Assembly (NCBI RefSeq): GCF_001641335.1 | Contig: NZ_LVEM01000001.1 | Coordinates: forward strand, 1,710,580-1,774,579 | Length of the DNA: 64,000 bases | Direction of reading: 5' to 3' | DNA from: Bradyrhizobium stylosanthis | GTDB lineage: Bacteria > Pseudomonadota > Alphaproteobacteria > Rhizobiales > Xanthobacteraceae | Shown: positions 28,897-38,123 of the stretch, in pieces | Numbering within the stretch: position 1 is the stretch's first letter | Layout: the number at the start of each line of letters is the position of its first letter | Notes under the pieces: model-generated | Database searches by the model: none | Told to the model about the DNA's origin: nothing | What the model saw: only the letters and a program-made list of their open reading frames with translations | Position numbers and translations under genes: made by a program

Positions 28897-29904
28897 ATGC
28901 CGTCCTTCCTCAACACCGCCTTCGCCCTCCCACTGCGCGCTCTCACCTGGCTCGGCAGCCAGGGTACGCGCGGAGTGGCCGCTATCGTGTTCGTCGCGGC
29001 CGCCGTGCCGCCGCTCGGCGCATTGCTGCGTCCCTATCTCACCGAGGCGATCCTCTGCCTGCTCTGCATCTCCTTCATGCGGGTCGATCTGGCCGCGCTC
29101 TACAGCCATCTGCGACGGCCGGCGCTGGTCGCGACCGCGACGGCCTGGACGACGATCGGCGTGCCGCTGATCGTCGGGCTGATCGCGCACGCAACGGGCC
29201 TGACGACACGCGCGCCCGGGCTTTCGCTCGCCCTGATGCTCCAGAGCATGGCCTCACCGATGATGGCCTCGCCGGCCCTCGCCGCGCTGATGGGGCTCGA
29301 TGCCACGCTCGTGCTGATCACGCTGGTGACCTCGACCGCGCTGGTACCCTTCACGGCCTCGCTGTTCGCGGGTCTCTTCCTTGGCGACATGCTCAGCATC
29401 ACGCCGCTGACGCTGGGCCTGAAGCTGCTCGGCATTCTCGCAGCATCGCTGCTGGCCGCGACCGCCATCCGATGGATCTTCGGCGCGGCGGCGATCCAGC
29501 GTCACAAGGCGCCGATCGACGGCCTCAACATCATCATCCTCTTCGCCTTCGCTGCGGCGATCATGGGCGACGTCGTCAGCGACCTCCTGGCCCAGCCGGT
29601 GTTCACCATCAGCCTCGCGGCCCTGTCCTTCGCGATCTATTTCGCGCTGCTCGCCATCACCACGCTGCTGTTCCGCCGCATCGGCTATGAGCGCGCGCTG
29701 GCGCTTGGGCTGATGGTGTCACAGCGCAATCTCGGCCTGATGCTGGCGGCAACCGCCGGCGTGCTGCCGCCTACCACCTGGCTCTATTTCGCGATGACGC
29801 AGTTTCCGATCCACCTTGCGCCCTACATGCTGACGCCGATCGCACGGCGGCTAAGGGCGCGCGGCGACACGTCTGCCGCGACGGCGGCGGGCAGCACGAA
29901 CTAG
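28897..29904 (+). CDS. Bile acid:sodium symporter (BASS)-like membrane transporter
   Basis: 335 residues with about nine or ten hydrophobic segments. The pattern of short loops, the LMLQSMASPMMASPALAALMGL stretch and the late SQRNLGLMLAAT motif fit BASS/SBF-type carriers. The substrate is unknown. It follows the esterase gene after a repeat element, so co-transcription is possible but not certain. No signal peptide is evident; the first helix begins near residue 25. Confidence 0.7.
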   Translation: MPSFLNTAFALPLRALTWLGSQGTRGVAAIVFVAAAVPPLGALLRPYLTEAILCLLCISFMRVDLAALYSHLRRPALVATATAWTTIGVPLIVGLIAHATGLTTRAPGLSLALMLQSMASPMMASPALAALMGLDATLVLITLVTSTALVPFTASLFAGLFLGDMLSITPLTLGLKLLGILAASLLAATAIRWIFGAAAIQRHKAPIDGLNIIILFAFAAAIMGDVVSDLLAQPVFTISLAALSFAIYFALLAITTLLFRRIGYERALALGLMVSQRNLGLMLAATAGVLPPTTWLYFAMTQFPIHLAPYMLTPIARRLRARGDTSAATAAGSTN

Positions 29905-29911
29905 GGCGCTC

Positions 29912-30706
29912 TCATGCCTTCGCACCGGCAGGTTTCGACGCCCTGAAGATGTAGCGGCTGGTGCTGAAGAAATATTGCCCCGCCGCGGTTAGACGCTCGA
30001 ACTCGCCGTGCCACTCCCGGAGATCGTCGGCTGGGATGCCGCCGGTGCGGCTGAGGAAATCTCGGATCCCCTGCGCCAGTCCCTTGCTGTAGCCCTCGTC
30101 ATCGTAGCGCAAATTCAGGATCGGAAAGACGGATGCGCCGTCCAGATGAAATCCGCACCTGATCAATCTGGAGGCCATCGATCTGGGCAGGCGCGGATGG
30201 GCGCAATGCGCCTCCCATGCTGTCATGACGGCGGCCATGCGCGCCCGGTTATCGGAATGCCAGACCACGCCGTCCCAATCCGTCGCAACGAAGATTGTCC
30301 GGCCGCCCGGTTTGAGGACACGAAATGCCTCACTGAGGACACGGTCGACATCTGGGATGTACTCGGCGACCTGGGTGCACACGACTGCGTCGAACGATGC
30401 ATCGCTCGGGCCCAACTCCGTCGCGTTGCCGATGGCATAGGAAATCCACGCATGAGCCTTCTGCCGGTTGCAGAAAGCGATCAGGTCGGTCGACACATCG
30501 ATACCGACGACAGCTCCATCCGGCCCGACGAGCTCGGCCATGCTTTCGCAGAGATAGCCCGGTCCGCATCCGATATCGAGAACGCGCTCGCCGGCGGACA
30601 GGTCGAGCTGCCGGATCGTCTCCGCACGTTGGGCCTTCACGTCGCCCGTGAGATAGAGCCGCTGCAGCCGCTTGGCGTTCTCATCGCTGTAATCCCATCC
30701 GCTCAT
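29912..30706 (-). CDS. Class I SAM-dependent methyltransferase
   Basis: 264 residues. SAM-binding motif I is VLDIGCGPGYLCESMAELVG (about 41-60). Motif II-like GIDVSTDLIAFC and the motif near FDAVVCTQVAEYIPD follow. This is the Methyltransf_11/25 type; the substrate is unknown. The start is fixed by a strong ggaggcggcg ribosome site upstream of ATG 30706; the earlier ATG at 30718 overlaps that site. It is downstream of a GlxA-type regulator gene on the same strand. Confidence 0.88.
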   Translation of the reverse strand: MSGWDYSDENAKRLQRLYLTGDVKAQRAETIRQLDLSAGERVLDIGCGPGYLCESMAELVGPDGAVVGIDVSTDLIAFCNRQKAHAWISYAIGNATELGPSDASFDAVVCTQVAEYIPDVDRVLSEAFRVLKPGGRTIFVATDWDGVVWHSDNRARMAAVMTAWEAHCAHPRLPRSMASRLIRCGFHLDGASVFPILNLRYDDEGYSKGLAQGIRDFLSRTGGIPADDLREWHGEFERLTAAGQYFFSTSRYIFRASKPAGAKA

Positions 30707-30741
30707 CGCCGCCTCCATGGTCGCATGGCAACTGAGATGCC

Positions 30742-31680
30742 CTACCCCGCCCGCGCCGCGCGCCGCAGCGCCTGTGGCGGCTGACCGTAGGCGCGAATGA
30801 AGGCGCGCCGCATCCGCTCGGGGTCGCGGAATCCGGTCGTTTCAGCAACGAGCTCGATCGCCTCGCGCGAGGACTGCACGCGCTCGCGCGCGACCTCCAG
30901 TCGGAGCCGCTCGATCGCCTTGGAGGGCGTCGTGCCGGTCTCGGCGGCAAAGGCGCGGGCGAAGTGCCGCGCGCTCATGCCGGCGCGATCGGCGAGGTCC
31001 TCCACCGTGAGCGGCGCGTCGAGATTTTCGCGCGCCCAGGACAGCAGCGCGCCGAAGCGGCCGTTCGGCGTCTTCAGCTCCAGCAGCGAGGAGAATTGCG
31101 ACTGGCCGCCGCTGCGGCGATGATACAGCACGAGATGGCGCGCGGCCTCTTGCGCGATCTCCTCGCCGTGATCCTCGGTGACCATTGCGAGCGCGAGGTC
31201 GATGCCAGCGGTGATACCGGCCGAGGTCCACACATTGCCGTCGCGGGTAAAAATCTGGTCCGGCTCGAACTTGACCCTGGGATAGCGCGCGACGAAATCA
31301 CGCGTGCGCCCCCAATGCGTGGTGGCGCGGCGGCCGTCGAGCAGGCCCGCTTCGGCCAGCACATACGCGCCGGAGCAGACGCTCGCGACGCGCACGCCGC
31401 GCTTTGCCAGCCGCTGCACGAAGGCGCGCGTTGCCTCGCAGCGCGCGGCGTCGGTCACGCCTGCGCCGCCCGCGATGACCAGCGTCGTGATCGCATTCGC
31501 CGACTTGAAATCTCGCGCCATCATCTCGACGCCCGACGAGCTGCGCACGGGTCCCGCATTCAGCGCCAGCACCCGCAGCGCAAGCGGCTTGCCGGCACAG
31601 CGCGCGGCGACCTCGAACACCGAGATCGGGCCGGACGCATCGAGCAACTGGAAATCCGGGAAGATCAGGATGCCGATCAT
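30742..31680 (-). CDS. GlxA-family transcriptional regulator (DJ-1/PfpI domain plus AraC HTH)
   Basis: 312 residues. The N-terminal two-thirds is a DJ-1/PfpI-like domain (MIGILIFPDFQLLDASGPIS; VASVCSGAYVLAEAGLLDGR). The C-terminal ~100 residues form an AraC-type double helix-turn-helix (TVEDLADRAGMSARHFARAF; ETTGFRDPERMRRAFIRAYG). Such GlxA/FtrA-like regulators often sense small nitrogen compounds. It is divergent from a stand-alone DJ-1/PfpI gene, which it probably controls through an inverted repeat in the gap. An earlier in-frame ATG has no ribosome site. Confidence 0.9.
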   Translation of the reverse strand: MIGILIFPDFQLLDASGPISVFEVAARCAGKPLALRVLALNAGPVRSSSGVEMMARDFKSANAITTLVIAGGAGVTDAARCEATRAFVQRLAKRGVRVASVCSGAYVLAEAGLLDGRRATTHWGRTRDFVARYPRVKFEPDQIFTRDGNVWTSAGITAGIDLALAMVTEDHGEEIAQEAARHLVLYHRRSGGQSQFSSLLELKTPNGRFGALLSWARENLDAPLTVEDLADRAGMSARHFARAFAAETGTTPSKAIERLRLEVARERVQSSREAIELVAETTGFRDPERMRRAFIRAYGQPPQALRRAARAG

Positions 31681-31699
31681 GGGCCAGGTCCTTTTGAGA

Positions 31700-31734
31700 T
31701 GTCCGAAAGTGAGGGAATTACGCCATTTTGGACA
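31700..31734. promoter_or_regulatory. Candidate operator: inverted repeat TGTCC(g/a)AAA(g/a)TG
   Basis: tgtccgaaagtg (31700-31711) and cattttggaca (31724-31734) are inverted copies with a 12-bp spacer, centred in the gap between the divergent GlxA-type regulator and the DJ-1/PfpI gene. Likely the regulator's own site. Confidence 0.5.
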
Positions 31735-31785
31735 GCAGGGCATCATGCCAGTTTGCCGGCGTCAAGCTCTTCATTGGAGGTTCTC

Positions 31786-32472
31786 ATGTCGGCACCGCTC
31801 CAGATCGGTCTCTTGGTGTTCCCGCGCGTCACCCAGCTCGACTTCACCGGCCCCCTGCAGGTATTCGCCATGCTTCCCGGCGCCCAGCTGCACCTGATCT
31901 GGAAGCGGATCGAACCTGTGCCGAGCGATTCCGTGCTCACGCTGACGCCGACCACGACCTTTGCCGATTGCCCGCAGCTCGACGTGATCTGCGTGCCCGG
32001 TGGCGGCGGCACCAACGACCTGCTCAATGACGAGGAAGTGCTCGGCTTCCTGCGGCGGCAGGCCGAAGGCGCGCAATATGTCACCTCGGTCTGCACGGGA
32101 TCGCTGGCGCTGGGTGCCGCCGGCCTGCTCAGAGGTTATCGCGCCGCCACCCATTGGAGCGCGATGGAGATGCTCACCCAGTTCGGCGCGACGCCGACCA
32201 AGACGCGCGTCTGTATCGATCGCAATCGCATCACCGGCGGCGGCGTCACGGCAGGCATCGACTTCGCGCTGACGCTGGTGTCGATCCTGCGCGACCGCAC
32301 CACCGCCGAAGCGATCCAGCTCCAGATGGAATACAACCCCGCTCCGCCGTTCAATTCCGGCTCGCCCGACACCGCGTCCCCCGAGGTGCTGGCGCTGCTG
32401 CGAGAGCGCGGCGCCCAGAATCAGGCCCGGCGGCTCGAAGCTGTGAAACGCGCGGCCGAGAGGGTCGCGTAA
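31786..32472 (+). CDS. DJ-1/PfpI family protein, isonitrile hydratase-like
   Basis: 228 residues. DJ-1/PfpI fold with nucleophile elbow SVCTGSLALGAAGLL (Cys about 105) and ATHW, as in isonitrile hydratase InhA of Pseudomonas and related proteins. The N-terminus LLVFPRVTQLDFTGPLQVF is typical. The ATG at 31786 has ggagg six bases upstream; longer upstream frames are not coding. Divergent from a GlxA-type regulator that shares the same fold in its sensor domain. Activity on isonitriles is a family-based guess. Confidence 0.85.
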   Translation: MSAPLQIGLLVFPRVTQLDFTGPLQVFAMLPGAQLHLIWKRIEPVPSDSVLTLTPTTTFADCPQLDVICVPGGGGTNDLLNDEEVLGFLRRQAEGAQYVTSVCTGSLALGAAGLLRGYRAATHWSAMEMLTQFGATPTKTRVCIDRNRITGGGVTAGIDFALTLVSILRDRTTAEAIQLQMEYNPAPPFNSGSPDTASPEVLALLRERGAQNQARRLEAVKRAAERVA

Positions 32473-32947
32473 TCCCCGCATCCGTGTCCCGGACGCGGTG
32501 CGGCACGCGGTGACGCTCCGCAGAGCCGGGACCCAGGAGGCTACACGGATCACTGCACCATGGGCCCCGGCTCTGCAGCGCACCGCTGAAGCGCTGCGCT
32601 GCGTCCGGGGCACGAGACTCCGCGCCACAACAGAAAAAGGCCGCTCGGTTTCCCAAGCGGCCTTTCCTGTCTTACGGCGGCTGCACATTCACATCGGGCG
32701 ATTTCGGAGCTTCCAGACCGGGGGCCTATCTCCCGATCGAGTCCTTATCGGCGGCCGCTGCATTTCGGGACAGTCGCGAACTGTTGCCCGAACCGAACGC
32801 GATGGTTTCCCATCTCCGTAAGATGCGATCATTGAGCCGCATCGCCCTGATCGGCGCAACGGACGCGCAAGCGCGATCCCCGCTGTTCCCGTTGTCCACA
32901 GCGGCGTGAGCGGATGCGGATGCATCCAGTCGAAGAAGGGACGGTGG
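32473..32947. other. Intergenic region with repeat and terminator
   Basis: Holds an imperfect palindromic repeat at about 32481-32618 (cgtgtcccggacgcggtgcggcac to ctgcgctgcgtccggggcacgag), a terminator, and about 280 bases before the NDUFA12-like gene in which I see nothing. Confidence 0.6.
32636..32665. terminator. Bidirectional terminator
   Basis: aaaggccgct and agcggccttt pair around a 10-base loop and are flanked by A on one side and T on the other, so the hairpin can serve transcripts from both directions. Confidence 0.8.
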
Positions 32948-33355
32948 CTAGCCGGGCGTCCAGGGCTGGTAGTCGCCGGTCGCCTTGGGACGCTTGCCGC
33001 TGGCAAGCGTCGAGCCCGAGGGCCGGTAGGCCATGGCCGTGCCGGTGAGATTCGGCTGGTGCGGCTTCTCCCACTCGCGGGGCTGGTAGTTGGTCTCGGT
33101 CGGCGGGGTGTCGACGACGTGGTGGATCCAGCCGTGCCAGGCCGGCGGGATGCGGCTCGCCTCGGCGTAGCCGTTATAGACCACCCAGCGCCGCTCGAAG
33201 CCGAGTGTCGGGTCGATCGCACCGCCGCGGGTGCGATAATAGAGGTTGCCCTGCTCGTCCTGGCCGACCAGCTCGCCATAGCGCTTGGTCCAGAGCTGGG
33301 TGCCAAACGTCTGGCCATTCCACCAGGTGAAGAACTTCAGAAAGAACTGTTTCAT
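32948..33355 (-). CDS. NDUFA12-like complex I accessory subunit
   Basis: 135 residues. NDUFA12 (B17.2) family, the alphaproteobacterial homologue of an accessory subunit of mitochondrial NADH:ubiquinone oxidoreductase. Characteristic stretches are FTWWNGQTFGTQLWTKRYGE, RWVVYNG and PPAWHGWIHHVVDTPP. Start at MKQFFLKFFTWW gives the normal family length. In many relatives this gene sits near DUF2155 and aat; here they are about 5 kb apart. Confidence 0.93.
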   Translation of the reverse strand: MKQFFLKFFTWWNGQTFGTQLWTKRYGELVGQDEQGNLYYRTRGGAIDPTLGFERRWVVYNGYAEASRIPPAWHGWIHHVVDTPPTETNYQPREWEKPHQPNLTGTAMAYRPSGSTLASGKRPKATGDYQPWTPG

Positions 33356-33603
33356 GCGGCAAGGGCCCTGCTTCGTGGGGTCCTGATGCCATCCGGGCGG
33401 CAAAATGTCCAGTTCGCCGGGGTCCGGCTGCGCCTTCCATAAACGCAGGGCCGCAGGCGGCCTGCCCGCCGCAAATCGGACGTGATCCGTTCATGCCGGG
33501 TACAGCGGTCCGGTGAGACCGTGCGATCACGCAACGCAAACCGGCGTGATCCAGGAACCACCACGCCGTCGTCGTGTTGGCTTCCGGGAAAAGGAGTTTG
33601 ATC

Positions 33604-34230
33604 ATGAAAAGTCTGAAAGTTTTGAGTGCCGCGGCTGCGATGGCGCTGGTTCTCCCGTTGGCGACACCGAGCTTCGCCCAGGGCCATGGCGGCCGTGGTG
33701 GCGGCGGCGGTGCGCATTTCGGCGGCGGCGGTGGCGGCGCTCACTTTGGTGGCGGCGGCGGCGCGCATTTCGGTGGCGGCGGCGCAGCGTTCCGGGGCGG
33801 CGGCGGCAATTTTGCCGCAGGTGCCGTGGCCCGTCCGAGCGGCGGCGGTTTCGCCGCAGGCGCGGTGGCCCGTCCCGCCCTCTCCCCGTCCTTCAGCGGG
33901 ACCCGTAGCGTCGCAACGGCTGGCAACTGGCAGGGCGGTGGCGGCAATTGGAGCGGTCGCCACTGGCGCGGCCACCGTGGCGGCTTCTGGCCCGGCTTTG
34001 CGGCCGGCGCCGCGATCGGCGGTCTCGGCTCCTACGCCTATTACGGCGGCGGCGACTACTATGACGACCCCTACTACTACGGCGACAGCTACTATGATGA
34101 GCCGTCAGTGGCGGTGGTGCCGGACGGCGGCGGCGACTCCGCGGCCTACTGCGCGCAGCGCTACAGGTCCTATGACCCGGCCTCGGGCACGTATCTCGGC
34201 TATGACGGCCAGCGCCATCCCTGCCCGTAA
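33604..34230 (+). CDS. Secreted glycine-rich BA14K-like protein
   Basis: 208 residues. Signal peptide (1-25, ending SFAQ), then a Gly/His/Phe-rich repeat region (GGGGGAHFGGGGG three times), a Gly-rich hydrophobic stretch (about 130-145) and a Tyr/Asp-rich segment. The C-terminus CAQRYRSYDPASGTYLGYDG followed by HPCP is the BA14K signature, named from a Brucella immunoreactive protein. Function unknown; BA14K proteins are envelope-associated in Rhizobiales. Ribosome site aaaaggag precedes the ATG. Confidence 0.88.
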   Translation: MKSLKVLSAAAAMALVLPLATPSFAQGHGGRGGGGGAHFGGGGGGAHFGGGGGAHFGGGGAAFRGGGGNFAAGAVARPSGGGFAAGAVARPALSPSFSGTRSVATAGNWQGGGGNWSGRHWRGHRGGFWPGFAAGAAIGGLGSYAYYGGGDYYDDPYYYGDSYYDEPSVAVVPDGGGDSAAYCAQRYRSYDPASGTYLGYDGQRHPCP

Positions 34231-34251
34231 GCCGACCTGACACGTCACAGG

Positions 34252-34284
34252 AAAAGGCGTCGCAGCGATGCGGCGCCTTTTTTT
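34252..34284 (+). terminator. Terminator after the BA14K-like gene
   Basis: aaaaggcg and cgcctttttt pair around an internal cgc/gcg stem and end in a seven-T run, about 20 bp after the stop. Confidence 0.88.
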
Positions 34285-34474
34285 CGCGAGTGTCATACCC
34301 GTCACCTGTTTGGCGTGTATCGGCATGTCGCCGTCAAACGTTGTGTACAATTTGAGGTAACCGGACCCCAATTCACCGCACCGTGCATATCTACCCTGAT
34401 CCAATCCAAAATTGACCCGACCCACGATTCGCGGATATCACCAATGCGGGGACTTCGATCTACTGGGAAATGTC

Positions 34475-34888
34475 ATGCCGCGTATCCTCGTGGTAGATGA
34501 CGATCCGATGGTCGGCGCGACCATCGAGGTCCTCCTCCAACGTCAGGGCTTCGACGTCACGCTGGCTGACGGCGGCGAAACGGGATTGGCTGCACTGGAA
34601 ACGCAAGCCTATGACGTGATGCTGGTCGACATCTTCATGCCGCACATGCGCGGCTTCGAATCCATCCGCATCTTTCACGAGCGCGCGCCGGCGATCCCGC
34701 TGATCGCGATGTCCGGCTATGCCTTCGCCTCGTCCGCCTCGCCCTCTCCCGATTTCCTGCGCATGGCGCTGGAGCTCGGCGCGACGCGCTGCCTGCGCAA
34801 GCCATTCACGCCGGACGCGCTGCTGACCGCGATCCGGGACTGCCTCGGCGAGGCCGCACTGCCGAAGGACAAGAAAGAAGCCCCTTGA
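34475..34888 (+). CDS. Single-domain response regulator
   Basis: 137 residues, a lone receiver domain. Acidic patch LVVDDDPMV, phospho-acceptor Asp52 in MLVDIFMPHMRG, conserved Thr/Ser region IAMSGYAF and Lys in CLRKPFTP. No output domain. The ATG at 34475 is the natural start; the longer frame includes non-coding leader. The stop overlaps the TTG start of the hybrid kinase by four bases, so the two are coupled and likely partners. Confidence 0.9.
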   Translation: MPRILVVDDDPMVGATIEVLLQRQGFDVTLADGGETGLAALETQAYDVMLVDIFMPHMRGFESIRIFHERAPAIPLIAMSGYAFASSASPSPDFLRMALELGATRCLRKPFTPDALLTAIRDCLGEAALPKDKKEAP

Positions 34889-37125
34889 TTCCCACGCAGC
34901 GCGTCATTCTCGGTGCTGGACTTGCAATCCTCCTGATCATCACCGCCGCCTCGATCGGGCTCGACGTCAAGTCGCGGTCCGACACGGCCTGGATCAACCA
35001 CACCGTCCAGGTCCAGAAGAAGATCTCCGATCTGCGTGTCCTGCTGCGCCGTGCCGAGAGCGCCGCGCGCGGCTACGAGATCTATCGCAGCGCCGCCTTC
35101 AGCGAGGAATTCCAGGCGGCTCACGCCCAGATCGCGCCGGCCCTCGCCGACCTCAAGCGCGGCGTGCGCGACAATCCCGATCAGGTGATGCTGCTGGAGG
35201 GCACCGAGTCGCTGGCGCTGCGCCGGGTCGAGATCGCCGCCGAAGCGATGCGCCTGCGGGCCGCGAACGACGAGGCCGGCATCGCCGCACTCCAGGGCAA
35301 GGCCGAGGGCCGCGGCCTGATGGACACGGTGATGGGCAATCTCGACCGCCTGAGCGAGGAGGAAGAACGCCTGCTCGCCGCGCGCTCCCAGGATTCGCGC
35401 CGCACCAGCATCGTGCTGCTAGGTATCGATGTCGCCGGCGCGCTGGTGATCCTGCTGCTGCTCGTGATGGTGATGCGCGAGAGCCAGCGCGCGCAGACCG
35501 CGCTCAAGAGCACGCTGATGGAGGCCACGGCCGCCAAGGCGCAGCTCGAGGCCGCGGTCGCCGAGGGCACCGAGCACCTGGTGACCGCCCATGACGAGCT
35601 GCGCCTGTCGATCAACGTGCTCCAGAGCACCTTTCGCAGCATGGCGGAGGCGGTGCTGGTCATCGACGCCGAAGGCACCGTCCTGCTGTCCAATCCGGCC
35701 GCCGAGCGCATGCTGCTGCATCGTGCCGGCATGAACCTCCGCAATCTTCGCGCGCTGTCGGATGTCTTCCATGGCGACGGCGTGACACCGCTGCGGACCG
35801 ACGAGCTGCCGTCGGTGCGAGTCTTGCGCGGCGACCAGTTCGAAGACCTCGAGATGATCGTCCGCCCGCACAGCGGCAATTCTCCCCGTCATCTCATGAT
35901 CAGCGGCCGGCCGATGCTGGACGGGCAAGGCCGGATCTCGGGTGCGGTGCTGGTCTATCACGACGCGACCACTTCGCGCGAAACCGAACGCCAGCTGCAC
36001 CAGTCGCAGAAGTTGGACGCGATCGGCAAGCTGACCGGCGGCGTCGCGCACGACTTCAACAACATGCTGACCGTGATCTCAGGCAACACGGAAACGCTTG
36101 TGGCCGAGCTGAAGCAGCAGCCGGAGCTGCAGCGCGTGGCGCGCCTGATCGACGATGCCGCCGAGCGCTGCGCCGAGCTGATCCAGCATCTGCTCGCCTT
36201 TGCGCGCAGGCAGCCGCTGCAGCCGCGCGACGTCGAGATCAACGCGGCGATCTCGGACATCGCAAAGCTGCTGCGCCCCACCCTCGGCGAGCAGATCCAG
36301 ATCGAGACTGTGCTGCAACAGGGGCCGATGACGGCGCATATCGATCCGTCCCGGCTCACCAATGCCGTGCTCAACATGGCCATCAACGCCCGCGACGCCA
36401 TGCCGAACGGCGGCAAGCTGCTGCTGGAGACCCATCGCGTCGTGCTCGATGAAGCCTATGCGCAGGCCAACGCGGACGTGAGGCCCGGCGCCTACGTGAT
36501 GCTGGCGGTCAGCGACAGCGGTACCGGCATGTCGGCCGATACCCAGCAGATGGCGTTCGAGCCGTTCTTCACCACCAAGGAGGTCGGCAAGGGATCCGGC
36601 CTCGGCCTCTCCATGGTCTATGGCTTCGTCAAGCAGTCCGGCGGCCACATCAAGATCTACAGCGAGGAAGGCCACGGCACCACGATCAAGCTCTACCTGC
36701 CGCCGGGCGAAGGCGCGAGCGAGGTGGCGGCCAGCGTAGCGCCGCAGGCCGAAGGCGGCGCCGAGACCATTTTCGTGGTCGAGGACGATCCGCTGGTGCG
36801 CAGCTTCGTCACCGCGCAATTGCAGAGCCTCGGCTACCAGACCATCGCCGCGCCCGACAGCAAGGTTGCACTGGAGCTGATCGAGGCCGGCCAGGAATTC
36901 GACCTGCTGTTCACCGACGTCGTCATCCCCGGCGGGATGAGCGGGCGCGAGCTCGCCGACAAGGTGGCGACGCTCCGCCCCGGGCTGAAGGTGCTCTACA
37001 CCTCCGGCTACACCGACAACGCCATCGTCCACCACGGCAAGCTCGACGACGGCGTGCTGCTGCTGACCAAGCCGTACCGGCGCAACCAGCTCGCGGAGAT
37101 GATCCGGAAGGCGCTGGGCGGCTGA
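34885..37125 (+). CDS. Hybrid sensor kinase: CHASE3, PAS, HisKA, HATPase, receiver
   Basis: 746 residues. TM1 (about 8-25), CHASE3 sensor domain (LRRAESAARGYEIY), TM2 (about 175-196), a coiled coil, a PAS domain (about 245-365), HisKA with His389 in KLTGGVAHDFNNML, HATPase_c (NMAINARDAMPNGG; DSGTGMS; GKGSGLGLSMVYGF) and a C-terminal receiver (ETIFVVEDDPLVRSF; LFTDVVIPGGMSG). The start is TTG at 34885, inside the stop of the preceding regulator gene. Its CHASE3 module resembles that of the kinase at 22797, suggesting paralogues. Signal unknown. Confidence 0.9.
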   Translation: MIPTQRVILGAGLAILLIITAASIGLDVKSRSDTAWINHTVQVQKKISDLRVLLRRAESAARGYEIYRSAAFSEEFQAAHAQIAPALADLKRGVRDNPDQVMLLEGTESLALRRVEIAAEAMRLRAANDEAGIAALQGKAEGRGLMDTVMGNLDRLSEEEERLLAARSQDSRRTSIVLLGIDVAGALVILLLLVMVMRESQRAQTALKSTLMEATAAKAQLEAAVAEGTEHLVTAHDELRLSINVLQSTFRSMAEAVLVIDAEGTVLLSNPAAERMLLHRAGMNLRNLRALSDVFHGDGVTPLRTDELPSVRVLRGDQFEDLEMIVRPHSGNSPRHLMISGRPMLDGQGRISGAVLVYHDATTSRETERQLHQSQKLDAIGKLTGGVAHDFNNMLTVISGNTETLVAELKQQPELQRVARLIDDAAERCAELIQHLLAFARRQPLQPRDVEINAAISDIAKLLRPTLGEQIQIETVLQQGPMTAHIDPSRLTNAVLNMAINARDAMPNGGKLLLETHRVVLDEAYAQANADVRPGAYVMLAVSDSGTGMSADTQQMAFEPFFTTKEVGKGSGLGLSMVYGFVKQSGGHIKIYSEEGHGTTIKLYLPPGEGASEVAASVAPQAEGGAETIFVVEDDPLVRSFVTAQLQSLGYQTIAAPDSKVALELIEAGQEFDLLFTDVVIPGGMSGRELADKVATLRPGLKVLYTSGYTDNAIVHHGKLDDGVLLLTKPYRRNQLAEMIRKALGG

Positions 37126-37129
37126 GATC

Positions 37130-37213
37130 GTAGGATGGGTAGAGCGAAGCGAAACCCATCGTCTCGCCGCGCGGCCAGGATTGATGGGTTTCGCTGCGCT
37201 CTACCCATCCTAC
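37130..37213. repeat. Dispersed palindromic repeat (GTAGGATGGGTAGAGCGAAGCG type)
   Basis: gtaggatgggtagagcgaagcg at the left is the inverse of cgctgcgctctacccatcctac at the right, giving a long hairpin across about 84 bp between the hybrid kinase and the convergent EamA transporter. It may also end transcription. Confidence 0.85.
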
Positions 37214-37226
37214 GCGCTGTCGCGCC

Positions 37227-38123
37227 TCATCGCGTCGCCAGCACCACCGCGGTCAGCGTGAACACCAGCGCGGCGATTTGCCCTGCCCCGAGCGGCTCGC
37301 CGAGCGCGATCGCCGAAGCCACCACGCCGATGACGGGCACCGCCATGGTGCCGATCGCGGCGACGGAGGCCGGCAGGCGCGCCAGCGCTGCGAACCAGCT
37401 GACATAGGCGATGCAGAACTGCACCACGGTCGAATAGACCAGCAGCCACCAGCCGACCGGCGTCACCTTGTCCAGATGCGTGGTCTCGATCAGGAGGCCG
37501 ATGAGCGAGATCGGCAGGCAGCCGATCCCGATCTGCCAGGCCGCGGCCGTGATCGGCGGCAGATGGATCGGGTACTTCTTGGAGAACACCGTGCCGACGG
37601 CAAAGCCGAGCGCGCCGGCGAGCGCCATGACGATTCCCGGCAGCTTCTCGGCGCTCGCGGCGATGCCGTTGCCGCCCATGATCGAGGCGAGGCCGGCAAA
37701 GGCCATCACCAGCCCCAGCGTGCGCAGCACGGTCGGCCGCTCGCCCAGCACCGGCCAGGCGATGATCGAGGCCCAGACCGGCATGGTGTAGGCGATCAGC
37801 GCCGCCTCGCTCGCCGGCAGCCAGAGCAGCGCCAGCCCCATCAGCACCATCCAGCCGGTGACGTTGAGCATGGCGGCGGTGACAAGGCGCGGCCAGATCG
37901 CCGGATCGACCTTCAGGCTCTGGCGGCGGATGACCGCCAGCGCCGCCAGCAGCAACGCCCCGAGCACGCCGGTGACGCCGCGCAGGGTCAGCGGCGGCAG
38001 CTCGGCGAGCAGGAATTTCGTGACGGGCCAGTTGAAGCCCCAGCCGATCGAGGTGATCGCAAGGAACATCAGGCCGGCCGGGGCGATGCGCGATCGCTGC
38101 ACCGGCCGAGTCGAATCAAGCAT
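37227..38123 (-). CDS. EamA/DMT-family transporter
   Basis: 298 residues with ten hydrophobic segments and two EamA repeats (first about 15-145, second about 160-295). Typical pieces are GFNWPVTKFLLAELPPL and GWWLLVYSTVVQFCIAYVSWF. These proteins export metabolites or drugs; substrate unknown. ATG at 38123 is preferred over the TTG at 38138. It is convergent with the hybrid kinase across a palindromic repeat. Confidence 0.9.
   Translation of the reverse strand: MLDSTRPVQRSRIAPAGLMFLAITSIGWGFNWPVTKFLLAELPPLTLRGVTGVLGALLLAALAVIRRQSLKVDPAIWPRLVTAAMLNVTGWMVLMGLALLWLPASEAALIAYTMPVWASIIAWPVLGERPTVLRTLGLVMAFAGLASIMGGNGIAASAEKLPGIVMALAGALGFAVGTVFSKKYPIHLPPITAAAWQIGIGCLPISLIGLLIETTHLDKVTPVGWWLLVYSTVVQFCIAYVSWFAALARLPASVAAIGTMAVPVIGVVASAIALGEPLGAGQIAALVFTLTAVVLATR

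Noticed and set aside
30964..31785. Long plus-strand extension upstream of the DJ-1/PfpI gene
   Set aside because: It runs antisense through the GlxA-type regulator; the ggagg site and family alignment place the start at 31786.
32689..33318. Minus-strand frame overlapping the NDUFA12-like gene
   Set aside because: Arg/Ser/Pro-rich shadow in another frame of the NDUFA12-like gene.
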